Made by a program: the position numbers and the translations under genes
NCBI RefSeq assembly: GCF_002013915.1
Contig: NZ_MBTF01000012.1
Span: 310,001-374,000 of the forward strand
DNA length: 64,000 nt
Direction of reading: 5' to 3'
Source: Mucilaginibacter pedocola
GTDB taxonomy: Bacteria; Bacteroidota; Bacteroidia; Sphingobacteriales; Sphingobacteriaceae
The notes under the pieces: generated by a model
Database searches by the model: none
Told to the model about the DNA's origin: nothing
Seen by the model: only the letters and a program-made list of their open reading frames with translations
Part shown: positions 34,065-42,655 of the stretch, piece by piece
Layout of the letters: each line of letters starts with the position of its first letter
Numbering within the stretch: the stretch's first letter is position 1

Positions 34065-35669
34065 ATGCATTATACCTTATTCCAGTTTTCGTTACTACTA
34101 TCGGCTGCCTTTTTACTTATTTTATTGGCGCGCCGATTAAAAATTGCTTACCCTATTTTTTTGGTGCTTGCCGGCCTGGCCGTCAGTATTATACCCGGTA
34201 TGCCGGTTATCAATATTGAGCCAGATCTGGTTTTCCTGATATTTCTACCGCCCCTGCTTTACGAGGCTGCCTGGTGGACATCGTGGAACGAGTTTTGGAA
34301 ATGGAAGCGTCCCATTGCGCTGCTGGCTTTCGGATTAGTGTTTTTTACCTCAACCGTAGTTGCCTACACCGCATCTAACTTTATCCCGGGCTTTACTTTG
34401 GCAACCGGTTTCCTTTTAGGAGGTATCATCTCCCCGCCTGATGCTATTGCCGCCACATCAGTGCTTAAAAGCATCAGCGTACCCAAACGTATCATTACCA
34501 TATTAGAGGGCGAAAGTTTAGTGAACGATGCCTCGAGTTTAATTGTGTTCCGCTTTGCTTTGGCGGCGGCGGTTGCTGGGAGTTTTTCGTTCCAGCAGGC
34601 ATCGGTTAGTTTTGTTAGCGTTACCCTGATGGGGATAGTTATAGGGCTGGCAGTTGCGCACGTGATGTACCTTATCCACCGTTTTCTGCCTACCACGGCC
34701 AGTATCGATTCTGCCTTTACGCTTATTTCGCCCTACCTGATGTACCTGCTGGCAGAGGAGTTTCACTTTTCGGGCGTAATGGCGGTAGTAAGCGGCGGGT
34801 TGTTTTTATCGTACCGCTCGCACGAGATATTTACCGACGGGCAAAGCCGCCTGCAAACCATCAATGTATGGTCTACCCTATCCATTATTTTAAATGGGTT
34901 GGTGTTTATACTCATCGGGCTGGAATTGCCCACCATTGTTGCGGGGCTGGAAGGCTACTCGCTTTCCGAGGCTTTGAAGTACGGCCTATTGGTTAGCGCA
35001 TTGGTAATTTTTATCCGCATGGCATGGATATACCCCGGTACTTTTATACCACGATGGCTTTCTAAACGTGTGAGGGACCGAGAACCTAACCCGGGCTGGA
35101 AAGGTTCGTTTATTATTGGCTGGGCGGGTATGCGCGGTGTGGTATCGCTGGCAGCGGCACTGTCTATCCCCCTTGCGCTCGATAACGGCAAACCTGTACC
35201 CGAGCGTAACCTTATCATCTTCATCACTTTCGTGGTGATACTGGTGACGCTGGTGTTCCAGGGCCTAACCCTACCGCTCATCATTAAAGCGCTAAAAATT
35301 CAAGAGATAGATCCCATGCTGCCCGAGGAGCAGCAGGAAGCGGAGATACGCCTGCGCCTGATAAACGTGGCCCTTAACCGTTTGGAAGAAAAACATGCCG
35401 AAGCCATAGAAAACAACGACCTGCTTATAGGCCTAAAGGCCGAACTGGAGAACCACCTCACCCACACCAACCGCAAACTGGAGTGTATGGACTGCGTGGA
35501 AAAAGACCAAAAGGAGTTGCAGGTGTATAAGCGTGTATTGAAAGATGTTTACCGCGCACAAAGGCTCGAGTTGTTCCACATCCGCAAACAAAAAGAATAC
35601 TCTGACGAGGCCATCCGCAGGGAAGAAATGCAGGTGGATATTGCCGAGTTGCGTATTACCAATAGGTAA
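34065..35669 (+). CDS. CPA1-family sodium/proton antiporter
   Basis: 534 residues from the ATG at 34065 (MHYTLFQFSLLL). Twelve or so helices; the antiporter core shows LEGESLVNDASSLIVF (ND motif, about 155-170) and a LGGIISPPDAIAATS stretch (PPDAIA, about 125-140), the ion-binding signature of NhaP/YjcE-like CPA1 transporters. The C-terminus (about 430-534) is cytoplasmic and predicted helical, with a CMDC pair. It exchanges Na+ (or K+) for H+ across the inner membrane. A one-mismatch -7 element (TATCTTTA, 34054-34061) abuts the start codon, so the mRNA may be nearly leaderless. Confidence 0.9.
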   Translation: MHYTLFQFSLLLSAAFLLILLARRLKIAYPIFLVLAGLAVSIIPGMPVINIEPDLVFLIFLPPLLYEAAWWTSWNEFWKWKRPIALLAFGLVFFTSTVVAYTASNFIPGFTLATGFLLGGIISPPDAIAATSVLKSISVPKRIITILEGESLVNDASSLIVFRFALAAAVAGSFSFQQASVSFVSVTLMGIVIGLAVAHVMYLIHRFLPTTASIDSAFTLISPYLMYLLAEEFHFSGVMAVVSGGLFLSYRSHEIFTDGQSRLQTINVWSTLSIILNGLVFILIGLELPTIVAGLEGYSLSEALKYGLLVSALVIFIRMAWIYPGTFIPRWLSKRVRDREPNPGWKGSFIIGWAGMRGVVSLAAALSIPLALDNGKPVPERNLIIFITFVVILVTLVFQGLTLPLIIKALKIQEIDPMLPEEQQEAEIRLRLINVALNRLEEKHAEAIENNDLLIGLKAELENHLTHTNRKLECMDCVEKDQKELQVYKRVLKDVYRAQRLELFHIRKQKEYSDEAIRREEMQVDIAELRITNR

Positions 35670-35766
35670 GGTAGTGGATGAGCCTCTACCAATACTACTT
35701 ACCGTAAGTTGAGCATATGTTTTGCTTACGGTAAGAAAATAAATTCGTGCCTGGCCTGGAAACGAC

Positions 35767-36147
35767 TTAATCCACCAAAGTACCTTTCAGGGTTTCAAGC
35801 AGCTTCATCACGCGTTCATCGTACAGGTTGTCCACCCGGTATTTCCGGTAGGATTTATACCCATCCCGTAAGGTTACTTCAAATTGGTTATCGTAAGCTT
35901 CTATCATCACATATTTTTGATCCGCCCGTAGCCCGAAATTTACCGAGCGGGATATTATCAACCTATGTATCGAGGTTCCGAGGCGGAAATATTTGCCCCA
36001 ACCCGCAGCCCGCAATTCTTCAATAAATTTCAAAACAGGCCTTGTACGCTCCCACCCCGGATAGTTATCGAGCAAATCTTTATAATGCAGTTCTGTCTCG
36101 CTCCACGATGCCTCAAAGCGATGTAATATTTCAGCCGTTCTATCCAT
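35767..36147 (-). CDS. Conserved protein of unknown function
   Basis: 126 residues from the ATG at 36147 (MDRTAEILHRFEASWSETEL). The frame continues nine codons upstream. No signal peptide or membrane helix; charged and mixed alpha/beta, with a GKYFRLGTSIHRLIISRS stretch and a C-terminal DERVMKLLETLKGTL helix. I do not recognise the family. It stands alone between the antiporter and a small unknown gene. Confidence 0.55.
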   Translation of the reverse strand: MDRTAEILHRFEASWSETELHYKDLLDNYPGWERTRPVLKFIEELRAAGWGKYFRLGTSIHRLIISRSVNFGLRADQKYVMIEAYDNQFEVTLRDGYKSYRKYRVDNLYDERVMKLLETLKGTLVD

Positions 36148-36252
36148 ATCCTTTAATGTTAGCGGGGAAGCCACCCAAAACTCTAATCAGTTTCTAATAT
36201 AAGCATTACCTCGGCATGACGAACAAATTCCCTTGCTTTAGCGTTCATGCGT

Positions 36253-36260
36253 TATCTTTG
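36253..36260 (+). promoter_or_regulatory. Candidate -7 element for the 36274 gene
   Basis: TATCTTTG matches TAnnTTTG exactly; TTG at 36233-36235 lies 17 nt before it. The predicted transcription start (near 36267) favours the ATG at 36274 over the one at 36247. Confidence 0.6.
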
Positions 36261-36273
36261 CGGAATAGGATAC

Positions 36274-36603
36274 ATGAGATCGTTAAAGAAAAATAGAATT
36301 ACCGGCATACTTGCCCTGTTGCTGCTTTGCACCATAGGGTTAAAAATGTGCGTTACTATTTTTAATCGCATCAACACCTGTAACGAATCTGTATCGATAG
36401 AAAAATCATCAGAAGAAGGTAAAGACGATAAAAAGGAAGATGTGGATGGCAAGAAGAAATTCTTTGCCGATAAACGCCTCTTTGCCGAACACCTCAACTA
36501 CTCTTGGGTTAGCCACATAAAGCCTGTTTGCCGTTACAAAATGCAGCAACCGGCAGAGCCGCACCAAACCGTACCTACCCCCCCTCCAAATTACTGCGCA
36601 TAA
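36274..36603 (+). CDS. Small membrane-anchored protein of unknown function
   Basis: 109 residues beginning MRSLKKNRITGILALLLLCT, with one hydrophobic helix (about 9-28), then a lysine/aspartate-rich linker (EEGKDDKKEDVDGKKK) and a C-terminal part with Pro-rich PTPPPNYCA. I do not recognise it. The start was chosen because the -7 element at 36253-36260 would put the other ATG (36247) outside the transcript. Confidence 0.55.
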   Translation: MRSLKKNRITGILALLLLCTIGLKMCVTIFNRINTCNESVSIEKSSEEGKDDKKEDVDGKKKFFADKRLFAEHLNYSWVSHIKPVCRYKMQQPAEPHQTVPTPPPNYCA

Positions 36604-36792
36604 ACTGCGTGCGGGCACATACTGCATCTAAAATACTATTAAGCAATTACTTACAAATAAACACCGCGTTATTATGCAGTGTGGTAATTTTTTGCCAAAA
36701 CTGTTTTAGTGCTACCCTTCCGCGCAAATTGTAATTAAGCCCCTGTTGCGTTAAATACGCTACAATTTCAATTATTTCTTTCTAAAATCATT

Positions 36793-37797
36793 ATGACGAA
36801 AAAACATGCTGCCGGTGCGCAAACGCCCTGGCAACGTTTGGTAAGCATGCTGCATTACGAGCGTGCCACCATCAATTACATATACCTGTATGCAGGTATT
36901 ATAGGCCTTATTGGCCTTACCCTGCCTTTGGGTACAACGGCAGTTTTCAACCTGCTATCAAACGGGGCTATGTACAGCTCTACCTATATCCTCATTGCTG
37001 TGGTGCTTATCGGCATCGTTATCGGTGGTGCGCTGCTTATTGGGCAGTTAACGCTGGTTGAGGTTATAGAACAAAAAATATTTGCCAAAGCGGCCATCGA
37101 GTTTGCTTTCCGCCTGCCGCGCATCAAAAAATCGGCCTTAGAGGGCGAGAACCCCGCCGAACTGGTTAACCGCTTCTTTGATATATTAACCATACAAAAA
37201 GGCCTTACCAAACTACTTGTTGATATTGTGGCCGCGGTGGTGCTGATATTCTTTAGCGTGATATTGTTATCCTTTTACCATCCCGTTTTTATGGCCTTCG
37301 GCATTTTTGTGCTGCTGGCCATGATATTTGTGTTGGGCCTATACTTCCGTCGTGGCGTGGAAACCAGCATAGAAGAATCGGGCTACAAATACGAGGTGGT
37401 GGCCTACCTGGAAGAAGTGGCCGGCGACCTTGATACCTACCGCGCCAGTGTTGATAAATGCAACGAGGTGGTAAAGCGCACAGATGAAATTACCGCTAAC
37501 TACCTGCAGGCACGTAACGACCACTTTAGCCTGCTGAAGCGTTTCTTCGCCAGTGCAGTTGCCCTGCGTACCATTTTGATGGGTGCATTACTGCTGCTGG
37601 GCTCTTTTTTTGTAGTAGAGCGCCAGATGACCTTTGGGCAGTTTGTTGCTGCCGAGGTAATTATTGTACAGATAAGCTACGCTATTGAAAAACTAATGAC
37701 CAACCTAAACACGGTGTTTGATATGGTGACCGGCGTTGAAAAACTGGCCGTAGTAACCGACCTGGAGTTGGAGGAAGGAGGCGCACACCATGGGTAA
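36793..37797 (+). CDS. ABC-type transmembrane protein lacking an ATPase domain (type I secretion-like)
   Basis: 334 residues with six hydrophobic helices in an ABC exporter pattern: paired helices near 33-55 and 62-85, another pair near 145-165 and 170-190, and a third pair near 255-275 and 285-305. The loop sequences (VEQKIFAKAAIEFAFRLPRI, a helical EVVAYLEEVAGDLDTY region, and GQFVAAEVIIVQISYAIEKL) match the transmembrane part of HlyB/LapB-type exporters. The protein ends right after the last helix: no Walker A, LSGGQ or Walker B motif is visible. The stop overlaps the HlyD-type start by 8 nt, so this is not a simple truncation by the window or by a frameshift that leaves a downstream ATPase. 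Confidence 0.78.
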   Translation: MTKKHAAGAQTPWQRLVSMLHYERATINYIYLYAGIIGLIGLTLPLGTTAVFNLLSNGAMYSSTYILIAVVLIGIVIGGALLIGQLTLVEVIEQKIFAKAAIEFAFRLPRIKKSALEGENPAELVNRFFDILTIQKGLTKLLVDIVAAVVLIFFSVILLSFYHPVFMAFGIFVLLAMIFVLGLYFRRGVETSIEESGYKYEVVAYLEEVAGDLDTYRASVDKCNEVVKRTDEITANYLQARNDHFSLLKRFFASAVALRTILMGALLLLGSFFVVERQMTFGQFVAAEVIIVQISYAIEKLMTNLNTVFDMVTGVEKLAVVTDLELEEGGAHHG

Positions 37798-39157
37798 GAA
37801 AAACGAAAGCCTGGAGCAATTAAAGCACTGGGAAGGCATGGCAACGCTATCGAACGCACACATGCGCAAGGCAAAAGGCTCGCGCATGCTGGGCCGCATT
37901 ATGCTTATTGTATTGGTATTGCTTATAGCTATATTAATGTTTCCGTGGAGGCAAACTATTGCCGGCAAGGGGAGCGTAACGGCGCTAAGGCCCGAAGACA
38001 GGCCCCAAACCGTGCAGAACCAAATTGGTGGCCGTATAGAGCGCTGGGCCGTACGCGAAGGCCAGGAAGTAAAGAAAGGCGACACTATTTTGGTGATATC
38101 TGAAACCAGCCAATCGTACTTCGACCCGGAACTGCCAAGCCGCTTGAACGAGCAGTTGGCTGCCAAACGCACCAGCGAAACCGCCGCCGGGCAAAAAATT
38201 GATGCTACAAACCTGCAGATAAGCGCACTGAACAGCGGTTTAAAGCTGCAGTTGCAAGCCGCCGAAAACAAAGTAAAACAGGCGCGCAACTATGTAAAAA
38301 TTGATAGCGCGGATTTGCATGCCGTACAAAAGTTTTACGAAACCAGCAAAGCGCGTTTGGTTCGTTATGAGGATGGTTACAAAAACGGCTTATTCTCGCT
38401 AACCGACATTGAAACCCGCCGCCTGAAGTTACAAGAAGATATTGCCAAGGTAATTGCCCAGCATAATAAACTGGATAACTCAACCCAGGCGTTGCTGAAT
38501 GCCAAAATAGATCTGGATAACATCAGGGCAAAATACCAGGAATCGTACGCCAAGGCACAGTCGGACATGAGCTCGGCTATCTCCAGTAAGGCAAGTGCGC
38601 AGGGCGATGTAGCCAAGCTACGTAACGATATTGCCAACATAGGCGTTCGCCGCGGGCTATACATTGTGCGTGCACCGCAGGATGGCTATGTGGTAAAAAC
38701 TATGAAGGCAGGTATTGGCGAAAACATCAAGGAGGGCGAATCGGTAGCTACGCTGCAACCGAGTAACCCTATGGTAGCTGTTGATTTGTATGTGAGTGCT
38801 ATGGATGTGCCGCTGATATTAGATACCAGCGATGTGCGCCTGCAATTTGAAGGCTGGCCATCGGTTCAGTTCTCGGGATGGCCATCGGTAGCGGTGGGTA
38901 CCTTCGCGGGTAAAATATCAGCTATCGATAGGGTGAGCAGTTCGGGTGGTAAGTACCGTTTGCTGATAAGGCCTACCAGCCCCGTTCCTACTAACGACGA
39001 CCCGTGGCCGGTGCAATTGCGCCAGGGTTCGGGTGTATACGGGCGCATTATATTGCGCTCGGTACCGCTTTGGTACGAGATATGGCGGCAGTTGAACGGC
39101 TTCCCGCCAAGTTTGGAAGAAGAACCTGCCACCGATGGCAAGGAGAAAAAGAAGTAA
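37790..39157 (+). CDS. HlyD-family membrane fusion protein
   Basis: 455 residues: a cytoplasmic N-terminus, one membrane helix (about 33-53, IMLIVLVLLIAILMFPW), a lipoyl half-domain (GGRIERWAVREGQEVKKGDT, about 80-100), a long coiled-coil hairpin (about 115-285) and a second lipoyl half (VRAPQDGYVVKTMKAGIGEN), then a beta-barrel domain. It would bridge the ABC-like inner-membrane protein and TolC. Coupled to the upstream gene by 8-nt overlap and 12 nt before the TolC gene. Confidence 0.92.
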   Translation: MGKKNESLEQLKHWEGMATLSNAHMRKAKGSRMLGRIMLIVLVLLIAILMFPWRQTIAGKGSVTALRPEDRPQTVQNQIGGRIERWAVREGQEVKKGDTILVISETSQSYFDPELPSRLNEQLAAKRTSETAAGQKIDATNLQISALNSGLKLQLQAAENKVKQARNYVKIDSADLHAVQKFYETSKARLVRYEDGYKNGLFSLTDIETRRLKLQEDIAKVIAQHNKLDNSTQALLNAKIDLDNIRAKYQESYAKAQSDMSSAISSKASAQGDVAKLRNDIANIGVRRGLYIVRAPQDGYVVKTMKAGIGENIKEGESVATLQPSNPMVAVDLYVSAMDVPLILDTSDVRLQFEGWPSVQFSGWPSVAVGTFAGKISAIDRVSSSGGKYRLLIRPTSPVPTNDDPWPVQLRQGSGVYGRIILRSVPLWYEIWRQLNGFPPSLEEEPATDGKEKKK

Positions 39158-39169
39158 GGAGGCACAACC

Positions 39170-40627
39170 ATGAAAATTAATATAAAATGGTTTGCCGCTT
39201 TTTTGGTAACCCTTTCCATGATTATGATGGCCATAGCGGCTTCGGCACAAAGCAAACCCGTTGCCGATACCGCCAAAGCTTTCTCGCTTAACGATCTGCA
39301 GGGGTTGGTGTTCAGATACCACCCCATTGTGAAACAGGCCCGCCTGCTTAGCGAAACGGCAAGGGCTAATGTATTGCAGTCGCTTGGTTACTTCGATCCT
39401 ACGCTGAAGGCAAGCTTTGCGCAGAAGATGTTCGGAAATACCGATTACTATAATAACTGGAACAGTGAGTTGAAGATACCCCTATGGCTGGCCGGCGCCG
39501 ACCTGAAAGTAGGTTACGACCGTAGCGTGGGCACATACACCAACCCCGAAACACGTACCGGCTTGCCGGGGCTATCGGGCGTTGGCTTAACCATCCCCCT
39601 GGGGCAGGGTTTAATTATTGATGCCAGGAGAAGCACCCTACGGCAATCGAAGGCCATGGTGCAATATGCCGAAGCCGAACAGGTTAAACAAATAAACGCC
39701 ACCTGGTACCAAATAGCTAAAGACTATTGGGGCTGGTATTACGCCTATAAGCAGTACCAGTTGATAAACGAGGGCGTGCAGTTAGCACAGCGCCGTTTTG
39801 ATGCCGTTGCCAAACAAACCGGGCTTGGCGATAAACCGCCTATAGATTCGGTAGAGGCTTATATTACCGTGCAGGAACGTATGATACAGAAGGCCAAAAT
39901 GGCTATTGAGTTGCAAAACGCCAGCCTCGTACTATCAAACCACCTGTGGAGCGAAGACGGCAACCCAATGGAACTGCCCGCCGATGCCCGCCCGCAGGAT
40001 ATTGCCGAAAGCATGGGCCGCCCCAACCGCTTGTTACTGGATAGCCTTACCGGGCGCGCTGCTGATAGCCACCCCGAACTGCTTAAACTGCGCAGCAAAA
40101 GCAGCCAGTTGGCCATTGAACGCAGCTACAGGCAAGAAGCATTAAAACCCAAGCTGAACATTAGCGGAACGCTGATAAGTGCACGCAACAGTTTTGGCGG
40201 GTATGTACCCTCCTATTACGATTTCAACCGGAACAACTACAAGTTCGGGTTCGATTTTTCGTTCCCGCTGTTCCTAAGATCTGAACGGGGGAAACTGCGC
40301 GAGGTGAAGCTAAAGCAACTGGATAACCAATACGAGTTGCAGCAAACCGGCCGCGAGGTGCAAACAAATATTACATCCGCATATAACGACTTAACCGCTT
40401 ATGCCGATCAGCTTGCCGTGCAAATACAAAGCATAAACAACCAGCAAACGCTCCTTAAAGGTGAAGCCCAAAAGTTTGAGCTGGGCGAGAGTACCCTCTT
40501 CCTCATCAACAGCCGCGAAACCAAGCTGATTGATATGAAAATAAAACGCGAGAGCATGGTAGCCGGCTACCAAAAAACCCTTGCCGAGCTTTATTACAAA
40601 GCGGGTACAAGGCAGGATGCGTTGTAG
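39170..40627 (+). CDS. TolC-family outer-membrane efflux protein
   Basis: 485 residues with a signal peptide (about 1-25, IAASAQ) and the duplicated helical-hairpin architecture of TolC: LVFRYHPIVKQARLLSETAR near the N-terminus and a second AADSHPELLKLRSKSSQLAIE half near 290-310, plus the barrel strand region (YDFNRNNYKFGFDFSFPL). It forms the outer-membrane channel of the secretion set. The gene ends shortly before a terminator at 40650-40678. Confidence 0.93.
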   Translation: MKINIKWFAAFLVTLSMIMMAIAASAQSKPVADTAKAFSLNDLQGLVFRYHPIVKQARLLSETARANVLQSLGYFDPTLKASFAQKMFGNTDYYNNWNSELKIPLWLAGADLKVGYDRSVGTYTNPETRTGLPGLSGVGLTIPLGQGLIIDARRSTLRQSKAMVQYAEAEQVKQINATWYQIAKDYWGWYYAYKQYQLINEGVQLAQRRFDAVAKQTGLGDKPPIDSVEAYITVQERMIQKAKMAIELQNASLVLSNHLWSEDGNPMELPADARPQDIAESMGRPNRLLLDSLTGRAADSHPELLKLRSKSSQLAIERSYRQEALKPKLNISGTLISARNSFGGYVPSYYDFNRNNYKFGFDFSFPLFLRSERGKLREVKLKQLDNQYELQQTGREVQTNITSAYNDLTAYADQLAVQIQSINNQQTLLKGEAQKFELGESTLFLINSRETKLIDMKIKRESMVAGYQKTLAELYYKAGTRQDAL

Positions 40628-40649
40628 ATACCGCCTCTGATTTTAGTTT

Positions 40650-40678
40650 AGGCCGTACCGGTGGGTGCGGCCTTTTTT
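40650..40678 (+). terminator. Intrinsic terminator after the TolC gene
   Basis: AGGCCG (40650-40655) pairs with CGGCCT (40668-40673); the loop is about 12 nt; a T-run (40673-40678) follows. Confidence 0.75.
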
Positions 40679-40683
40679 GCTTG

Positions 40684-41307
40684 CTAACTTATCCACTTAT
40701 GGCTGCCCGCAACCTTCAGGGCATCGGCCTTACTGTTTACAGCCAGTTTTTGGTAGATGTTTTTAATATGGCTGCGCACGGTTTCTTTGCTGATAAAAAG
40801 ATCGAGCGCTATTTTTGAATAGCTTTTGCCTTCCGCTATGCCGCGTAAAACGGAGGTTTCCCTTTCAGACAATGGCGAATCCTGCGCGCGGTTGAAAGAT
40901 TGCACTACCATTTTGGCGATGTGCAAACTCATTGGAGCCCCGCCGCTAAAGGCCTCGTTAGTATCCTTTACAATATCCTCCGTATCCGAATTTTTCACAA
41001 TATACCCGCCCGCCCCGGCACAAAGCGATTGAAACACCTTGTCGCTGCCTTCCAGCACAGTAATAATAAGCACAATGCAATCAGGCCGTTTCTTCTTTAT
41101 CTGGATAGTGCCCTCAATACCGTTCGTCCCGGGCAGGTCAATATCCATCAGCACCAATTGAGGGGCATCGGCATGCAGGTTTTTCAGGGCGTCTTCGCAA
41201 CAAGCGTATTGTCCGCAAACCTCGTACAGCGCCGAGCTATTTACCACAGCTGCAAAGCCTTCGCGTATAATGGGGTTATCTTCAATAATGGTTATCCTTT
41301 TCTTCAT
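40684..41307 (-). CDS. NarL/LuxR-family response regulator
   Basis: 207 residues: receiver domain (1-120) with the acidic pair in IIEDNP and the phosphorylation site D55 in LVLMDIDLPGTNG, a Lys in the IVKNSDTED region, and a LuxR-type HTH (about 140-205: LSERETSVLRGIAEGKSYSK then IALDLFISKETVRSHIKNIY). Three nucleotides separate it from the upstream kinase gene, so the two form a two-component system. The regulon is unknown. Confidence 0.93.
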   Translation of the reverse strand: MKKRITIIEDNPIIREGFAAVVNSSALYEVCGQYACCEDALKNLHADAPQLVLMDIDLPGTNGIEGTIQIKKKRPDCIVLIITVLEGSDKVFQSLCAGAGGYIVKNSDTEDIVKDTNEAFSGGAPMSLHIAKMVVQSFNRAQDSPLSERETSVLRGIAEGKSYSKIALDLFISKETVRSHIKNIYQKLAVNSKADALKVAGSHKWIS

Positions 41308-41310
41308 GTA

Positions 41311-42552
41311 TCAGCTTAAATTAATTACGGGCACGGCAATTTCTATTTTTGTTGGCTCGGTAGATATCTTACATACAAAACCATTTTTTTGGCAACGGCG
41401 CTTCATGTTCTCCAACCCAAAATGGTTGGCATCGGTATCCGGCTCTTTCCATCGGCCATTATCCTGCAAACTGTAGCGTATGGTATCACCGTATAAACCC
41501 ATTTCAAACCAAACCTCCGTCGCATCAGCATGCTTGGCCACGTTAGTCATGGCTTCCTTAAATATATAAATGATATTGAGCGCTGCGGATGGCGATAGCA
41601 TGGTTAGCTTTACATCTGTCCCTTTTGATGAAAAAGCAATATCAAACTGATTGTAGAATGTTTGCCCGTACCCGGTGAGGTAATTGAAAAGTTCCAAGGG
41701 GTCGTCGCTGTTATGGTTAAGGTGCCACAAAAAATCCTTACTGCTGGCATACAAGTTATTGCTGTTGCGGATGATGTGCTCTATCACCGGCTGCACTTCC
41801 GCCTGCCCTGCCAGCTTTTGTTTCAGCAGCGCCGCCTGCCGGGTAATGGCAGATAGCATATTGCCGGTTTCGTCGTGAAAGTCGGTAGCTATGGATTCGC
41901 GCATATTATTCAATTGCTCTGTACGTTTTTTTACGGCATCGTCTAATACCGTTATACGTTTCTCCTGCAGTTGCTTTATTTGTAAGCGGTCGCGTTCCTG
42001 ATCAAATTGCAGGTAAGCCAAAAAGCCCCCGAAGAATAGCGTAATGAGGCAGTTCATCATCAATGCGTAAAGTGGGCCACCCAACGTACTGTGTATGGGT
42101 GTGGCCAGCCCGGCGTGCAAAGTTTGATAATAAATAAAAACAAACCAGCCCAGGTTACTAAAAATTGCCCACCAGCCATACCGTTTATCGGCCCATATAG
42201 CAGCCAGAAGGTACATGTGCAACACACTCATATTAGGCGAATAAATAAGGCCCGAGCCCCGTATCCAATCGTAAATGATGTAATAAGTTACCAATGCAGT
42301 TATACTCATGGGGACCCTGTAGTGCCCCGATAACTTTACACTGAAAAGGGTGATTGTTACTAAGGCACCATTGATGAGGTAACCGGCCATGGGTTTACCC
42401 ACATAATAGAGCACTACAGGGAAAAGCAACACCAGCGGCAAACCAATTAAGCAGGTGCTTACCACCACCCTAAGCTCGTGGTATTGAGGATGAGCCTTGT
42501 TATCCCGCAGCCCGGCGGGCAAAAAAAAGCTGACAATTTTATCGAATTGCAT
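41311..42552 (-). CDS. Sensor histidine kinase (NarX/DesK type) with multi-helix membrane sensor
   Basis: 413 residues. The first 190 residues contain about six hydrophobic segments and a short coiled coil (about 190-215); then the phosphoacceptor helix FHDETGNMLSAITRQAALL (His in FHDE), and a HATPase domain with the N-box NIIYIFKEAMTNVAKHA and NG-type motif LQDNGRWKEP. HisKA_3-type kinases normally pair with NarL regulators, as here. The sensed signal is unknown. Divergent from the L-domain lipoprotein gene. Confidence 0.9.
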   Translation of the reverse strand: MQFDKIVSFFLPAGLRDNKAHPQYHELRVVVSTCLIGLPLVLLFPVVLYYVGKPMAGYLINGALVTITLFSVKLSGHYRVPMSITALVTYYIIYDWIRGSGLIYSPNMSVLHMYLLAAIWADKRYGWWAIFSNLGWFVFIYYQTLHAGLATPIHSTLGGPLYALMMNCLITLFFGGFLAYLQFDQERDRLQIKQLQEKRITVLDDAVKKRTEQLNNMRESIATDFHDETGNMLSAITRQAALLKQKLAGQAEVQPVIEHIIRNSNNLYASSKDFLWHLNHNSDDPLELFNYLTGYGQTFYNQFDIAFSSKGTDVKLTMLSPSAALNIIYIFKEAMTNVAKHADATEVWFEMGLYGDTIRYSLQDNGRWKEPDTDANHFGLENMKRRCQKNGFVCKISTEPTKIEIAVPVINLS

Positions 42553-42639
42553 ACGGAACTAATTTAGGCCTTTTGTAACGCGGGTGGCACACTATCTGAA
42601 AAATCCCCCAATCTGCGGGATTGAGGGGCACAACCTGTA

Positions 42640-42655
42640 GATGTAAATTTACATC
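42640..42655. promoter_or_regulatory. Perfect 16-bp palindrome at the L-domain gene start
   Basis: GATGTAAATTTACATC is self-complementary and ends directly at the ATG of the lipoprotein gene (42656). It may be an operator, for example of the adjacent NarL-type regulator, or a chance palindrome. Confidence 0.5.

Noticed and set aside
36793..39157. Frameshifted loss of the ABC ATPase domain
   Set aside because: The HlyD gene starts 8 nt before the end of the ABC gene and is intact; no Walker A or signature motif is seen in the overlap.
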